DNA from: Cudoniella acicularis
Taxonomy: Eukaryota > Ascomycota > Leotiomycetes > Helotiales > Helotiaceae
Direction: 5' to 3'
DNA: 14,472 nt
Assembly (NCBI GenBank): GCA_013054445.1
Contig: JAAMPI010001434.1
Span: 1 to 14,472, forward strand
Part shown: positions 1-9,059 of the stretch, piece by piece
Numbering within the stretch: the first letter of the stretch is position 1
Layout: the number at the start of each line of letters is the position of its first letter
Program-made: the position numbers and the translations under genes
Notes under the pieces: generated by a model
What the model saw: the letters and a program-made list of their open reading frames with translations, nothing else
Told to the model about the DNA's origin: nothing
Database searches by the model: none

Positions 1-227
1 GCACCACCAAGCCAGCCCTTCCCCTTTCGGTCAACTAACGCAACGCTCTGCATCTGCCTGCCACACCTTAAATTCCGCCGTTCCCCTTCTCCGGTTCTCT
101 TTTCTCTCCCCAACCATCCACCTTCGTTGTACATCAAGCACACATACGATACCCTAATTGTTCGCTCGTCCTTTGCATTTACAACCCCACTTTCGTTACA
201 GAAACTGTACAATCGTTCACCAGCAAC
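1..227 (+). promoter_or_regulatory. Upstream region / 5' UTR of the Sed1-like cell-wall protein gene
   Basis: This leader lies directly before the ATG at 228. It is rich in pyrimidines, with C/T-rich runs around 15-30 and 78-118. Such tracts often lie near transcription starts of well-expressed filamentous-fungal genes. I see no clear TATA box and no open frame that would make it coding. The true promoter probably continues beyond the left edge. Confidence 0.4.
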
Positions 228-1096
228 ATGAAGACCGTTCAATCACTCCTCCCAGTCTTCGGACTCGTCGCCGCCGTTGCTGCTTGGGGAGAAGGATGGA
301 GCAATAACACCATTGCCTATACCACTGTGACTGTCGACTCTTACACAACCGTTTGCCCTGCCGCCACGACTTTCACCCAAAACTCCCAAGTCTAGTGAGT
401 ATATCCTCGATCTATCACAAGTCACGAGACTTCACTTGGACATAGGATATCAAAGCTGACATGACATAGCACTGCCACTGCTTCAGAGACCTTGACCATC
501 ACCGCCTGCCCATGCACAATCACAACACCAAAGCCAACTTCAACCCCAGCACCAGTATCTAACGCTACCCTCCCTGTCTGGACCACCACTGTCGTCACTG
601 CATATACCACCGTATGCCCATCTGCTACCTCCGTTGTCCAAGGCAATGTCACATATACCGCTACTGGTTCAACTACCTTGACCATCACCAACTGCCCTTG
701 CACGGTCAGCTATCCGGCATCAAGTGCGACCACTATCACCACCTACTACACTACTGTAAGTGACACTTGAATCTACATTGAGAAATCTGCATTTAGAATA
801 CATCTAACCCGAGTTTTCAGGTCTGCCCTGTCGCGCCGACCACGATTACTTACGCCAGCAGTACCTACGTCGTTAAGACTACTGGAACGACTTCCCTCCC
901 GGTAGTCACCACCAGCTCGGTCCCAGCTTCACCACCAACCCCAACGGCTCCAGTGATCACCACTCCAGCACCATCCAAGACTCCAGTCTCACCAACCACC
1001 GCTACCTCTGGACCAGTCCAAGTAACTGGTGCCGCTGGAAAGGCTGAGGCCGGATTCGGAGCTCTGGCACTTGGTATTGCCGCCATCCTCTTGTAA
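228..1096 (+). CDS. Sed1/CCG-6-like GPI-anchored cell-wall protein, 242 aa, three exons
   Basis: Exons are 228-394, 470-755 and 821-1096. The introns are 395-469 (donor GTGAGT, branch CTGAC, acceptor TAG) and 756-820 (donor GTAAGT, branch CTAAC, acceptor CAG). The joined frame is open to TAA. The start is the first ATG and opens a signal peptide: residues 1-19 are K then hydrophobic and end in AVAA. The mature part is Thr/Ser/Pro-rich and holds two full repeats (about 31-74 and 93-136). Each has a YTTVCP motif, then YTAT, then TLTIT followed by CPC. A third, shorter unit (about 143-180) keeps YYTTVCP but lacks CPC. There are N-glycosylation sequons at N26, N87 and N115. The C-terminus has small residues GAAG (221-224), a spacer and a hydrophobic tail (229-242) typical of GPI addition. 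The CPC-containing repeat is the hallmark of yeast Sed1 and related fungal wall proteins. The likely role is structural, covalently bound in the wall; expression control is unknown. The family call is firm; an exact orthologue is not claimed. Confidence 0.85.
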
Positions 1097-2040
1097 ATGG
1101 AACCCATCTCATCTCGGTCAATCGCACTGTCATGAAATCAACGATATAATGGAAATAGGCTATAGACAGGAGGAGCATACAAGGACACTCATTTGGCATT
1201 TGGCATGAAAGCGATTCGGAAAACGTTGCGCGATAGATACACTTCTCAGTACATAATTTTATTTCAATGTTGCTTGTAAGCTACACGTAGCTTAAGGGGA
1301 TGATAGCAGGCAGTACTTTTGCAGAAAGTTGGCACACACATACATCAGGGGGATTGACATGATGGAGATTGAGATGAGATTAGTAATACTAAATTTTATG
1401 GCATCACTTTCACTTTCATGTTTTTCGTCGAGTTCCGTGACTTCATTCTTCCCTGTATGTTTCTACCCCTGTCTTAGAACCGACCACCTGCACGCCACAT
1501 CCCGAATCAAGTTTCTTACTTTTATTTTGTCACGTTTATTTATTTGCCCCTCCCACTATCGCTATCGCTGTCGCGCTCGGGCTCGGCAACGCTTCCCGGA
1601 TCATATCATACATATTACATTCCCACATACTATATCGTACATTCCAACCTCTTCACCACCTGTCACCTGCCGAGCACATCTGAGAGGTTGAAGATCTATA
1701 AATTCCCCGCTATAGTACTGTATAGCCGACGAGACATGCAACCTTGATTTTTCCAAGAATTGATTTCTGAAGTTTGATGGGTTTGTTGGGAGCCGTTCAT
1801 CTAAACCATGCCACAAAATTCAGAAGAAATACGAGCGCCAATCCAATCAATTGTTCAGATGTCAATCACCTGATCGCAAGATTCGCAGCGATACGGGAAA
1901 CTGTGGGGATTCTTCCATATCCTCGGTTTGTTATAGGGTGTGCTACTTAACTTCATCCCCAAGAAAATCAATAAATCAAGGAAGGAAAGTGGGTCTTACC
2001 AGTCTTGCAGTCTCGCCGTTGGCGGGCAGATTTTGATGGC
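1097..2040. other. Intergenic region, 3' flank of the cell-wall protein gene
   Basis: The first 150-200 bases are probably the 3' UTR of the upstream gene. Open frames at 1329-1691, 1544-1747 and 1851-2036 are short. They are composed of repeated Ser/Leu/Arg or mixed residues with no recognisable motif. A six-base microsatellite-like stretch (CTATCG units) lies near 1554-1570. A TATAAATT element lies at about 1696-1703, but no believable coding sequence follows it. I find no tRNA-like A/B box pair. A non-coding transcript cannot be ruled out. Confidence 0.4.
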
Positions 2041-2540
2041 TGAGAATTGTGATGTGGGATAGAATGGTTGGGAGTGAGTGGTGAAGTGTTGGTCGTGCAT
2101 GCATATCCTTCTCTATCTTGTGGAGGTAGGTTATCTACGGTACGCCGATGAGTGACAGACGTGCGTGCATATGCAGAGCTTCGGTATGCACGCCCGGTAA
2201 AGTTAACGTTGACTGATGGCCTGGAGTGTGCGAAGCGATGCGATGAACTAGTGAAGTTGGATGGACGGTGAAGCGCGTAATCAGTGATTCAGACCCTTTA
2301 CGGGAGTGATAGTGACGTGGTGGAGGAGGGAAGAGCGTGTTTTGTTATGTTTTACGGCAACAGGCAGCATTATCGTTGAATCGTGCGCGTGGTACGGAGT
2401 AGCTGCGTCTTAACCTTATCTATCTATCAGTGAGTGTATCACTCAATCGCTTAGTATCCGCCGGGTCTTTTTGTATTGCCTTATCTCTAGTCAGTCGACC
2501 CTGAGCCAGATTCCAAGGCACTCACTCAGTTACTCGATTT
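2041..2540. other. Intergenic region without recognisable genes
   Basis: I see no reading frame with protein-like composition here. It contains GCATGCATA/GTGCATA-like words and a perfect 9-bp inverted repeat at 2163-2193, reported separately. It might be distal promoter DNA of a gene I cannot define, or simply spacer. Confidence 0.35.
2163..2193. repeat. Inverted repeat, 9-bp perfect arms with 13-nt loop
   Basis: GCGTGCATA at 2163-2171 is the exact reverse complement of TATGCACGC at 2185-2193. The 13-nt spacer is at 2172-2184. It could fold as a hairpin in RNA or bind a dimeric regulator. It lies in gene-poor DNA, so no function can be tied to it. Confidence 0.35.
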
Positions 2541-3195
2541 ATTCTTACTTTTATCTTTTCATTTGTCATTTTTGAAAGATAACGTTTTCATTTTTATTTT
2601 TATTTTTGACGGATAATGTTCCTGCCGATACCTAGGCCGTATGCTTTGCAGATACTGTTGATAGCGCGACAGTTTTAAAGAAGGAAAAAGGGAGTGGCGG
2701 TTCTGAATTTCTCGTACCGTACTGTCCCGAGGAGAGCGAGTAAGAGGAAGAAAGAAAGAAAGGTGGGGTGATGCATTTTCGGAGCCGGAGGATGGGGCGG
2801 GAGTCTTATACCCGTATCCGTATCCTTATCTTTATCTTTATCCGGGTGCCATAAATTCCGCGCCGTGCCGCGATCCGAACCCATCCGAACTAACCTATCC
2901 AATCCAATCCAACCAAGCCACCCGACTCGTTTAAACTTCTGCCATTTTCAGACTAGGCTATTTACTTTCGTCTTTTCCGGACGTGAAAAAAAAAAGATCG
3001 TCAGAGAAAATAGATAAATTATCTGAAATTTTGTCTTCCTATTATAGAGCTAAGAGTCTTTAAAGCCGGTGCTAGACTACGGGATCATAGATTGCAAGCC
3101 GGAAGGAGAGTCTCAGCCAAAGAAAGACTCATCCCCTGCTTCAAAGATAAACTAAACCCCCCAGAAATAACCAAATCGATACATTTGTTTCTCGA
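2541..3195. repeat. Low-complexity intergenic tract with several microsatellites
   Basis: This stretch has T-rich DNA (ATTTTT units around 2589-2608). It also has a 6-bp microsatellite of the TCYKTA type at about 2809-2842, a CCAAT-type pentanucleotide run (CCAATCCAATCCAA) near 2898-2914, and an A10 run near 2986-2996. The minus-strand frame at 2675-2902 has a DKDKDKDTDT stretch that is just the microsatellite translated. I call no gene here. Confidence 0.5.
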
Positions 3196-3650
3196 GTGTG
3201 CTTTGATTCAGACATACCCAATGAAACCCTGAAGAATTCCTCCATTCCCCTTCAACAGGATGAGCATCTTCGCTTTCTCATTCGCCGGCCTCGCCGGTTT
3301 GCACCGGAAAATATTAGGTTTATCGAGTATATTATAAAACATGTAGGCTCCCCTCCGAAAAACAATTTCGTCCGAATTAAAATTTTGTCCCAACCAAGAT
3401 CAAATGGGCGCTACACCTCGTTTTCTCCACGTATTGAGGTCCTGTGGGGTTCCAATGAAGACGTCCCCGCGAAAAGGATCTCCGGCAACCGATTTCCACA
3501 GGTCGGGTCTGAAGCTGGCCGGGGGCCAGAACTCGTCCCTGATGGTGTCTCCGCGACAATATTGCGTGCCGGTTCTTCTTGGAGGGTTTCCATAAGGAGC
3601 TGCGCTAAGCGAGACAGGTAAGAAGGAGGGGGACGAGTTGTCCTAAGTAT
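3196..3650. pseudogene. GC-richer island open on both strands; possible gene relic
   Basis: The plus strand is open from an ATG at 3196 to 3621 (141 codons) without recognisable motifs. The minus strand has an ATG-less open frame ending at a TGA at 3400-3402. Its C-terminal part is aromatic-rich (a DEFWPPASFRPDLW stretch and a C-terminal WRKRGVAPI), which looks more like real protein than the plus-strand frame. A CAG acceptor-like site (3602-3600 on minus) could begin a terminal exon of about 200 nt at 3599. No upstream exon can be found, because the AT-rich block and the NLR gene follow. I do not recognise either product. The likeliest reading is the remnant of a once-coding segment isolated in AT-rich DNA, strand uncertain. 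Confidence 0.25.
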
Positions 3651-3866
3651 TAATTAATTAAAAACAAAGAAGCCTTTTATTATTAAGGATATAATTAATA
3701 ATAATAACAGTAACTATTACCTTTTTGTCTAAATATAATTATTTTTCTTAATTATTTTTAGTTATATTATTTTACTTCTATAAATAAAAAATCTCTATAT
3801 AATAGTCTATATAATTCAAGTACTAGTAAGTCTTTCTACTATTATAGTATATATTCCTTTAGCCTC
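3640..3866. other. Strongly AT-rich block downstream of the NLR gene
   Basis: The block is dominated by A and T, with many TpA steps, runs such as TTAATTAATTAA, and stop codons in every frame. It abuts the 3' end of the NLR coding sequence at 3867. Such islands in ascomycetes often derive from repeats mutated by repeat-induced point mutation (RIP). I see no intact transposon, so the RIP origin is inference. It presumably also holds the NLR 3' UTR and polyadenylation signals. Confidence 0.55.
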
Positions 3867-6800
3867 TCACTCTTTCTCTAATAGAAGTTCTATAATCCTC
3901 TTGCCCTCTTCCTTATTTTTACGAGAGGCAACGGCATCAATGATGTCGTTTGTTATCTCAACCCTGTGAAAGTCAAGCACCCTTCTTACTGTGTGCTCGC
4001 CCCATGAACTAAGAAACACACGTAACGCCGCTAGGGTGATCTCTGCTTTCCACCGAATCATCAGTATGAGGTAGTCGTGGGCCCTAGTTAGACGCGAAAG
4101 AACATTCAAATCTTCTAATTCAACTCTGAGTTGTCCATCCATATCATGCATCAACATCAGTATATAGTCTGACATCAAGGGTAGGTCTAACTGATGTGCA
4201 CTGCGGATGATTTCTCTGATTGTGTGCATCCGTTGTAATGATCTTGCACCAATATGTGCCTCCATATCCGCGATTAACCTGCTCCATCGAAGAATGACCA
4301 TCGAAGTCCAATGTTTGTTTTTCTGTGACAAGATTCCTCGAATAACTTCTAGGCTAATATAGATGGACTTCCTCGATTGTAGAACCTCCTTCATGATCGC
4401 ATCTCCAAGATTCAGATTGCGCAGAGCAATTCCCAAAAGTCCTTCCGTGAGCTCCGGGTTGGTCTTGAAATGGATTCGCAGAGCTGCTAGAGCCGCTTTA
4501 TTCCGGTGCTTTTTCTGCCAATGAATCCCTTTGATGACTCGGCGGAGGTCTTCGGGTTGGATAAGGCCTTTGGCACCTTTGTTTAACAAGGTTTCTAAAA
4601 GTCTGACGTGTCCTAACGACGCGGCTTCAATCACCAGCATCATTAGGTAGTCAGGTTTTATACTCTGACTCTCTGCAAGTGAATCGAGTATGATTTCAAT
4701 ACTTGCAGTGCTATTGCCTACCACCGCAGCTTGACCGCAGCCGATGTTCCATGCAAGGCCATTGATAAGGCCCGTCACTATTTCCGAAAAATCAAAAGTA
4801 CAAGCAACGAACAGAGGATCCGGACTAAGATGTTCGAAAAAGAATTTGCTCATATAGCTTGGTTCAGGGGATAAATAGCTAACCTGGCGACGGTAAAAGT
4901 GAGCCTCGTAGGTCCTACGAGCCCATGCAGCAAATGCAAGTCCGTTATGTCTAGGGATCCCTAGGTCGAACAGAAGGAACCATTGTAAGAGGCTTTGTAA
5001 ACGTCCCTGGTTTCTCAGCTGACCAGCGTGCTGGGCATATCCTGTCCAATTGGTGTCTGCATGCTCCCGAAAACATTCGAGATCTAGTAAAGAAACATGC
5101 CCAGCTCGTATCTCTTTAGAGAAAGGCACAGAACCTCCGTCAAATACTTTGTTAACCATGTGACTCCAGTCATGCTTGAGTTTCTCAAAAAATTCGTCAA
5201 ATGTGGGATCACGACTCCAGCCGTTGACAGATGTAGCAAAACGACTCCGGTCATGCTTGTATTTCTTAAATGGCTCGGCAAGCGTAGGAAGATGACTCGA
5301 GTCATGCCTAGATTTCTCCAATGATTCGTCAAACATAAGAAGACGACTCCGGTCATGCTTATATTTCTCAATCGTGAAGAACCAGGACAGACATTGCTCA
5401 GCAGCAAGGGCGTTAGCTTTCATGGTTGAATAGCTGTCAAGATGCTCGAGGTGTTCACGAACTGACAAATGAGCAAATTGAAATCTGTCCGTCTCTCCGT
5501 CGTATATCACCAGGTTACAACAGATACTCAAAATATCTGGGCACTGCAGCAGCTCCTGGTCTGTCATATCTGAGCAAACTGCTACGAGAAACGTTTTGGA
5601 GCGAAGTGGTTCCCTTGCGCATAGTAGCCACTTCAGAACGCGCTCAGCTACCAGCGGATTCGGGTGTTGAGTGTGGGATATTTGCGTAAGAATAGTATTA
5701 TATGAGAGCTTAAGATCTGCAGGTAGGTGCTCTAACGAATCTAGGACGCTTGCTCTTGTTTTAATCCGAGCTGGGTTGCAGAGGCTGTCAATGTGCAGAC
5801 TGACTAATCGGAACATGCCTTTGGCCCGTAGAATCAGAGTGTCGATAATCGTTCTTCTCAAATCCGGGGAGACTTCGCCACAAAGAATTCTTTCTTTAGA
5901 AATGGCCTCGCCAACACTTGAAACCACAAACTTTCGAATATCTTCCATGTTGTCAGCAGCCTGAATATATAGATTAGGCGTCTGGGACAATCGGTGGACA
6001 AGATCGTGATCGTCTCTGCTGCTAACGAACACTTTGACCACATTGTTCGAATCTCTAATGATGTCCCGCAGAGCATCTAAGATATTTTGTCGTCGAGTTG
6101 GATCGCATTCGTCTAATCCGTCTATGACAATGGTGGCGGGATTCGTATCTAAGAGTTTGAGGGTGATCTTAACACAATCATCAAGGTCGAGCCTTTCAGG
6201 CCTGCGTCCTCTGGCTTCTTTCTTCCTTTCAATGTATGCATCCAAAACTGGTAGCCTGATTGGCAAGTCCTCATTTGAACACGATAGCTGCTCTACTATA
6301 CTTCTAAAAAGCTCGACAGGGTCTTGTCGTTCTGGCTCGTTGGCATTTCGAGCACAATAGAAATATGCGAGAGAAGTTTGTTCGTCTTCTACCTTAACCC
6401 TACCCTGAATGTACTCGATCACATGTGCAACGAGCATACTCTTCCCCGAGCCTGGGATGCCATGTAGCCATAGAATAGAAGAGCTACTAGAACTCATCCA
6501 TTTAACGAATTCGTGCTTTCGAAGGAGCCATGCTCCGGATCCAGGCAACAGGATCTTTGCTTTGCTGCGGTGATAGCTCTTAATTGGAACCGTGGATAGC
6601 CACTCGAAGATTTTCAGTCGCTCTTCTTTTTGCAGGTTGTCTTCGATGTGTGAGAACTTGGTCGCAATCCGAGTGATAGGTTCATTCAAGTCCTTTAGAA
6701 TCTTCCTCAGATTCCGAAGTTCTTCGTCCGAGCATTCCATTTGGGACAGTCTGTTGTCGGTGCTACTGATAATCTCGCCCGAAATAAAACGCACATGCTC

Positions 6801-7848
6801 CTCCACCATTTCTGACTTCTTCTTGATATCCTTTGTATACCTAGTCGTCATCTCTTCCAGGTGGACAATGCTTTTGGCAATCCTGACAATGGTCCCCTGT
6901 TCGAAGTAGCGCTGTGCCTCTACTAAATATTCCAATACAGAGGCGTATAACGCGACAAGAGATCTCTTAAGTCCAGCTTGAAGGGTTGACTGCCTTTTAA
7001 GATAGAGTCGCTCGATAACCTCGAACTTTACAATAAGATTAAAGACAAGCTCCAAGCCCTCCACCATTGCTCTATTCGTTTGGACATCGTTAACGGCAGC
7101 CTATAAAGATGAGTGATTGCTTCATTGAGAGAATGTAGGGGAATGTCCAGACCTGAAGTACCAGACGTACCGCCGCCCAGGGTAATGCAGCATGCCCTGG
7201 ATCGTATTGAACTATATTATCGCAAGTGCCTGGAAAGTGTTAGAGCGAATATTTCGGTCGGAAGTCGTGCGAGATATGAAACTTGCAATTAAACCGATGA
7301 AAGCTAGGGCGTGTGTAATGATAGGGCAAAATGACCTTTGAACTTCTCAATCCAGGCAACCATCTTGGTGAAGATATCTCGAACTATCACAAATTCACCC
7401 TTCTTATTCTTCCATTTCCACCTCTTGCTTTGACAAACGTGTTCTGTCTTTTCGACCAATGAAAGGACTTGTTCCAGAATCTCAAGTCGGTCAGTGCGCG
7501 TGATTCGGAGTTGTGATTTGTGTTCGGTCTGGCAAATGTTAAACAAATATATATAACTTTCATCGAGCGTGAAAATGTCGGTCATGTGCGGCCTCTATAT
7601 AAGAACAGAAAGTGTTTACCTTCAGCTTGCCTAAGGCTGCTTCCCATAAGTCCTCTGCGGATCTGAAAAATCAGTATTTATACAGACAAAAAGGTATGAG
7701 AACAAGATCATGTCATATTAGACACAATTCAATGTAGTAGAACAAGTGTTCAACTTGACTTATTTATGAATCTATAGGGAGCAAAGGAAATTTCTAAAGC
7801 GTCATACTGAGAGCTACGAGTCTGGCTAGGACTACTTGACGATGCCAT
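3867..7848 (-). CDS. NACHT-type STAND/NOD-like receptor, 1211 aa, five exons
   Basis: Exons on minus: 7848-7760, 7662-7620, 7528-7336, 7229-7153 and 7100-3867; introns are 97, 91, 106 and 52 nt. The joined frame is 3636 nt. The 5' exons restore a family-typical N-terminus: FAPYRFIN, AEDLWEAAL, then QYDPGHAALPWAAVR with a long helical region to about residue 300, like the DUF7708-type domain before fungal NACHT modules. Next come Walker A GIPGSGKS (348-355), Walker B IVIDGLDE (458-465), a sensor VFVSSRDD (about 491-498), and a winged-helix region ending FAHLSVREHL (676-685). A 17-residue tandem repeat fills about 711-785. Weak ankyrin-like helices follow (about 893-977). One unit resembling the C-terminal repeats of fungal NLRs (EITNDIIDAV to ELLLEKE) ends at the stop. 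It probably acts in the cytoplasm as an NTP-dependent oligomerising sensor in nonself recognition. No HET, Goodbye, lipase or phosphorylase effector domain is visible. Intron 1 has an alternative (donor GTTGAA with acceptor CGCAG). Three donors begin GTC, so boundaries need RNA support. Confidence 0.85.
5162..5372 (-). repeat. 51-bp in-frame tandem repeat (minisatellite) inside the NLR gene
   Basis: On the plus strand the word GACTCCRG followed by TCATGCTT recurs with starts near 5162, 5213, 5243, 5294 and 5345. The spacings are 51, 30, 51 and 51 nt. The 5213 copy is truncated to 30 nt; the spacings are multiples of three, so the frame is kept. In protein it gives 17-residue units around KYKHDRSR (EKYKHDRSR, EKSRHDSSH, KKYKHDRSR, a partial WSRDPTFDEF, EKLKHDWSH). 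The array lies in the linker between the winged helix and the ankyrin-like part. Confidence 0.8.
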
Positions 7849-8236
7849 TTTGGCCAGCAAAAGAAACGTCCTCACTGACAACTATCCTCAATGAAAGTAA
7901 GGCAACAAGGATTTGAGGTGAGGCTCTGTACGTAGCGAAGCGGTTGGACGGTGTTGACAAAGATTTTGCGGTCGGATATATGATGATAGCGAGATCTAAG
8001 CAGGATCACTTGTGAGGAATGCGATAGATAGGAGAATATGGATTAGGAATTCTAAGGAAGTGCGACAGTTTGCGATGGTGCTGCGATCGAAGGCAGACTT
8101 GGGGGCTGTACCCTACCTAGGTAGGATACTCAGCCGCGGGCGTTCCAGTATCATGGTGTGATGGAACTGATTCTGATTAGCAACGTTACGAGTCATCGTC
8201 CAAAGGCATTAGGCACCCTTCAAACCTACCTAGGTT
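7849..8236 (-). promoter_or_regulatory. Upstream region of the NLR gene
   Basis: This is non-coding DNA upstream (on minus) of the NLR ATG at 7848. No convincing TATA or CCAAT arrangement can be assigned. A 14-bp perfect palindrome, CCTACCTAGGTAGG, occupies 8112-8125. The 72-codon plus-strand frame starting at 8158 owes its repetitive Phe/Pro/Asn pattern to the adjacent minisatellite and is not called. Confidence 0.35.
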
Positions 8237-8290
8237 ACCAAGCATTCGAGCCCAACCAAGCATTTAAGCCTAACCAAATATTCAAGCCTC
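8237..8290. repeat. 18-bp direct repeat, three copies
   Basis: Three consecutive, imperfect 18-bp units each begin ACCAA and end with a TTYRAGCC-like tail, at 8237-8254, 8255-8272 and 8273-8290. They differ at several positions. This is a small minisatellite between the NLR and APC8 genes with no evident coding role. Confidence 0.7.
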
Positions 8291-9059
8291 ATATTGAGTA
8301 CAGCCTTGCGCAGATCAGCAGCTCGCCTTTCGCCGAAACCCATCCGATCTGCCAGGGACATCGTGTGAGCCCGTGAGAAGAAACTGACGCTGACTGCATC
8401 ATTGCCATCGATTAGATTGAGCGCGATGTCGAGGGTTGTCGTGAAGGTCGCCTTGACAGTGCAGAATCGATGTGAGAAAGGGATGAATGTAAGGCTGGGA
8501 GAAGACCCGAGTCAAATACCCTTAAGATCTCTTTTGGGACGCACCTTCCTTGCCCGACCGAGCGCCGCGAAAACAGATCTACCTAGGTCGTCAATAATTT
8601 CTATCATGGAGGTCGTACCTGCATTTTCGCGTCCAGTCTACGTTGGTAACTATTTAGTTACCCGATAGGAATCACGAGATAGCTGCCTGGTTTTTGAAAA
8701 ATCCATACCTAGCTTTACTCAGGTGCTACTTAAAGGCATACCCCTAAGTACCTTGCTTGGTATCATTTCTCTGTGTGACTTTATTCGCATATCACATGCC
8801 CTAGAGAAGACTCAAAAGAGGCGAGAGTCGTAGAGATAGCCATTTGGCGCTAGATCCCTAGATGTAAATTGCAAACGACAGGATAAGATAGAAAATGAGG
8901 AGTAAAGCTGGAAAAGCGAAACGGAATTGACGTAGCTGATTCTTTCTGATTATCATTACGCATAACATCTTCGCCATACAAGCGTTCCTTGCCTCAAAGA
9001 CTAACACGAATACTGACTGCAGCAGCGGGGTATCAATTGCTCGTTTTTCACCACAAATC
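8291..9059. other. Intergenic region downstream of APC8
   Basis: The plus-strand frame 8402-8668 (88 codons) and the minus-strand frame 8858-9085 lack recognisable motifs. The latter overlaps the end of the APC8 coding exon and probably lies in its 3' UTR. An ACCTAGGT palindrome is at 8581-8588, and related TACCTAG/CCTAAGTACC words occur near 8705-8755. I support no gene here. Confidence 0.4.

Noticed and set aside
1329..1691. 120-codon plus-strand frame
   Set aside because: Composition is erratic, with Ser/Phe runs and a SLSLS-type stretch caused by a microsatellite. It has no motif and no fitting introns.
2675..2902. Minus-strand 75-codon frame with hydrophobic C-terminal half
   Set aside because: The DKDKDKDTDT part is a translated microsatellite, and the hydrophobic part follows from purine/pyrimidine-biased DNA.
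1097..3195. tRNA or CRISPR-like arrays in the gene-poor region
   Set aside because: No A/B box pair or cloverleaf and no regularly spaced identical repeats were found; CRISPR is also not expected in a fungal genome.
3000..3400. Possible transposon reverse-transcriptase or transposase fragment
   Set aside because: No RT, integrase, DDE or RNase H motif could be identified in any frame, and no terminal repeats were seen.
5426..6360. Several plus-strand frames of 87-108 codons
   Set aside because: They lie antisense inside the NACHT/winged-helix coding exon, which has clear Walker motifs.
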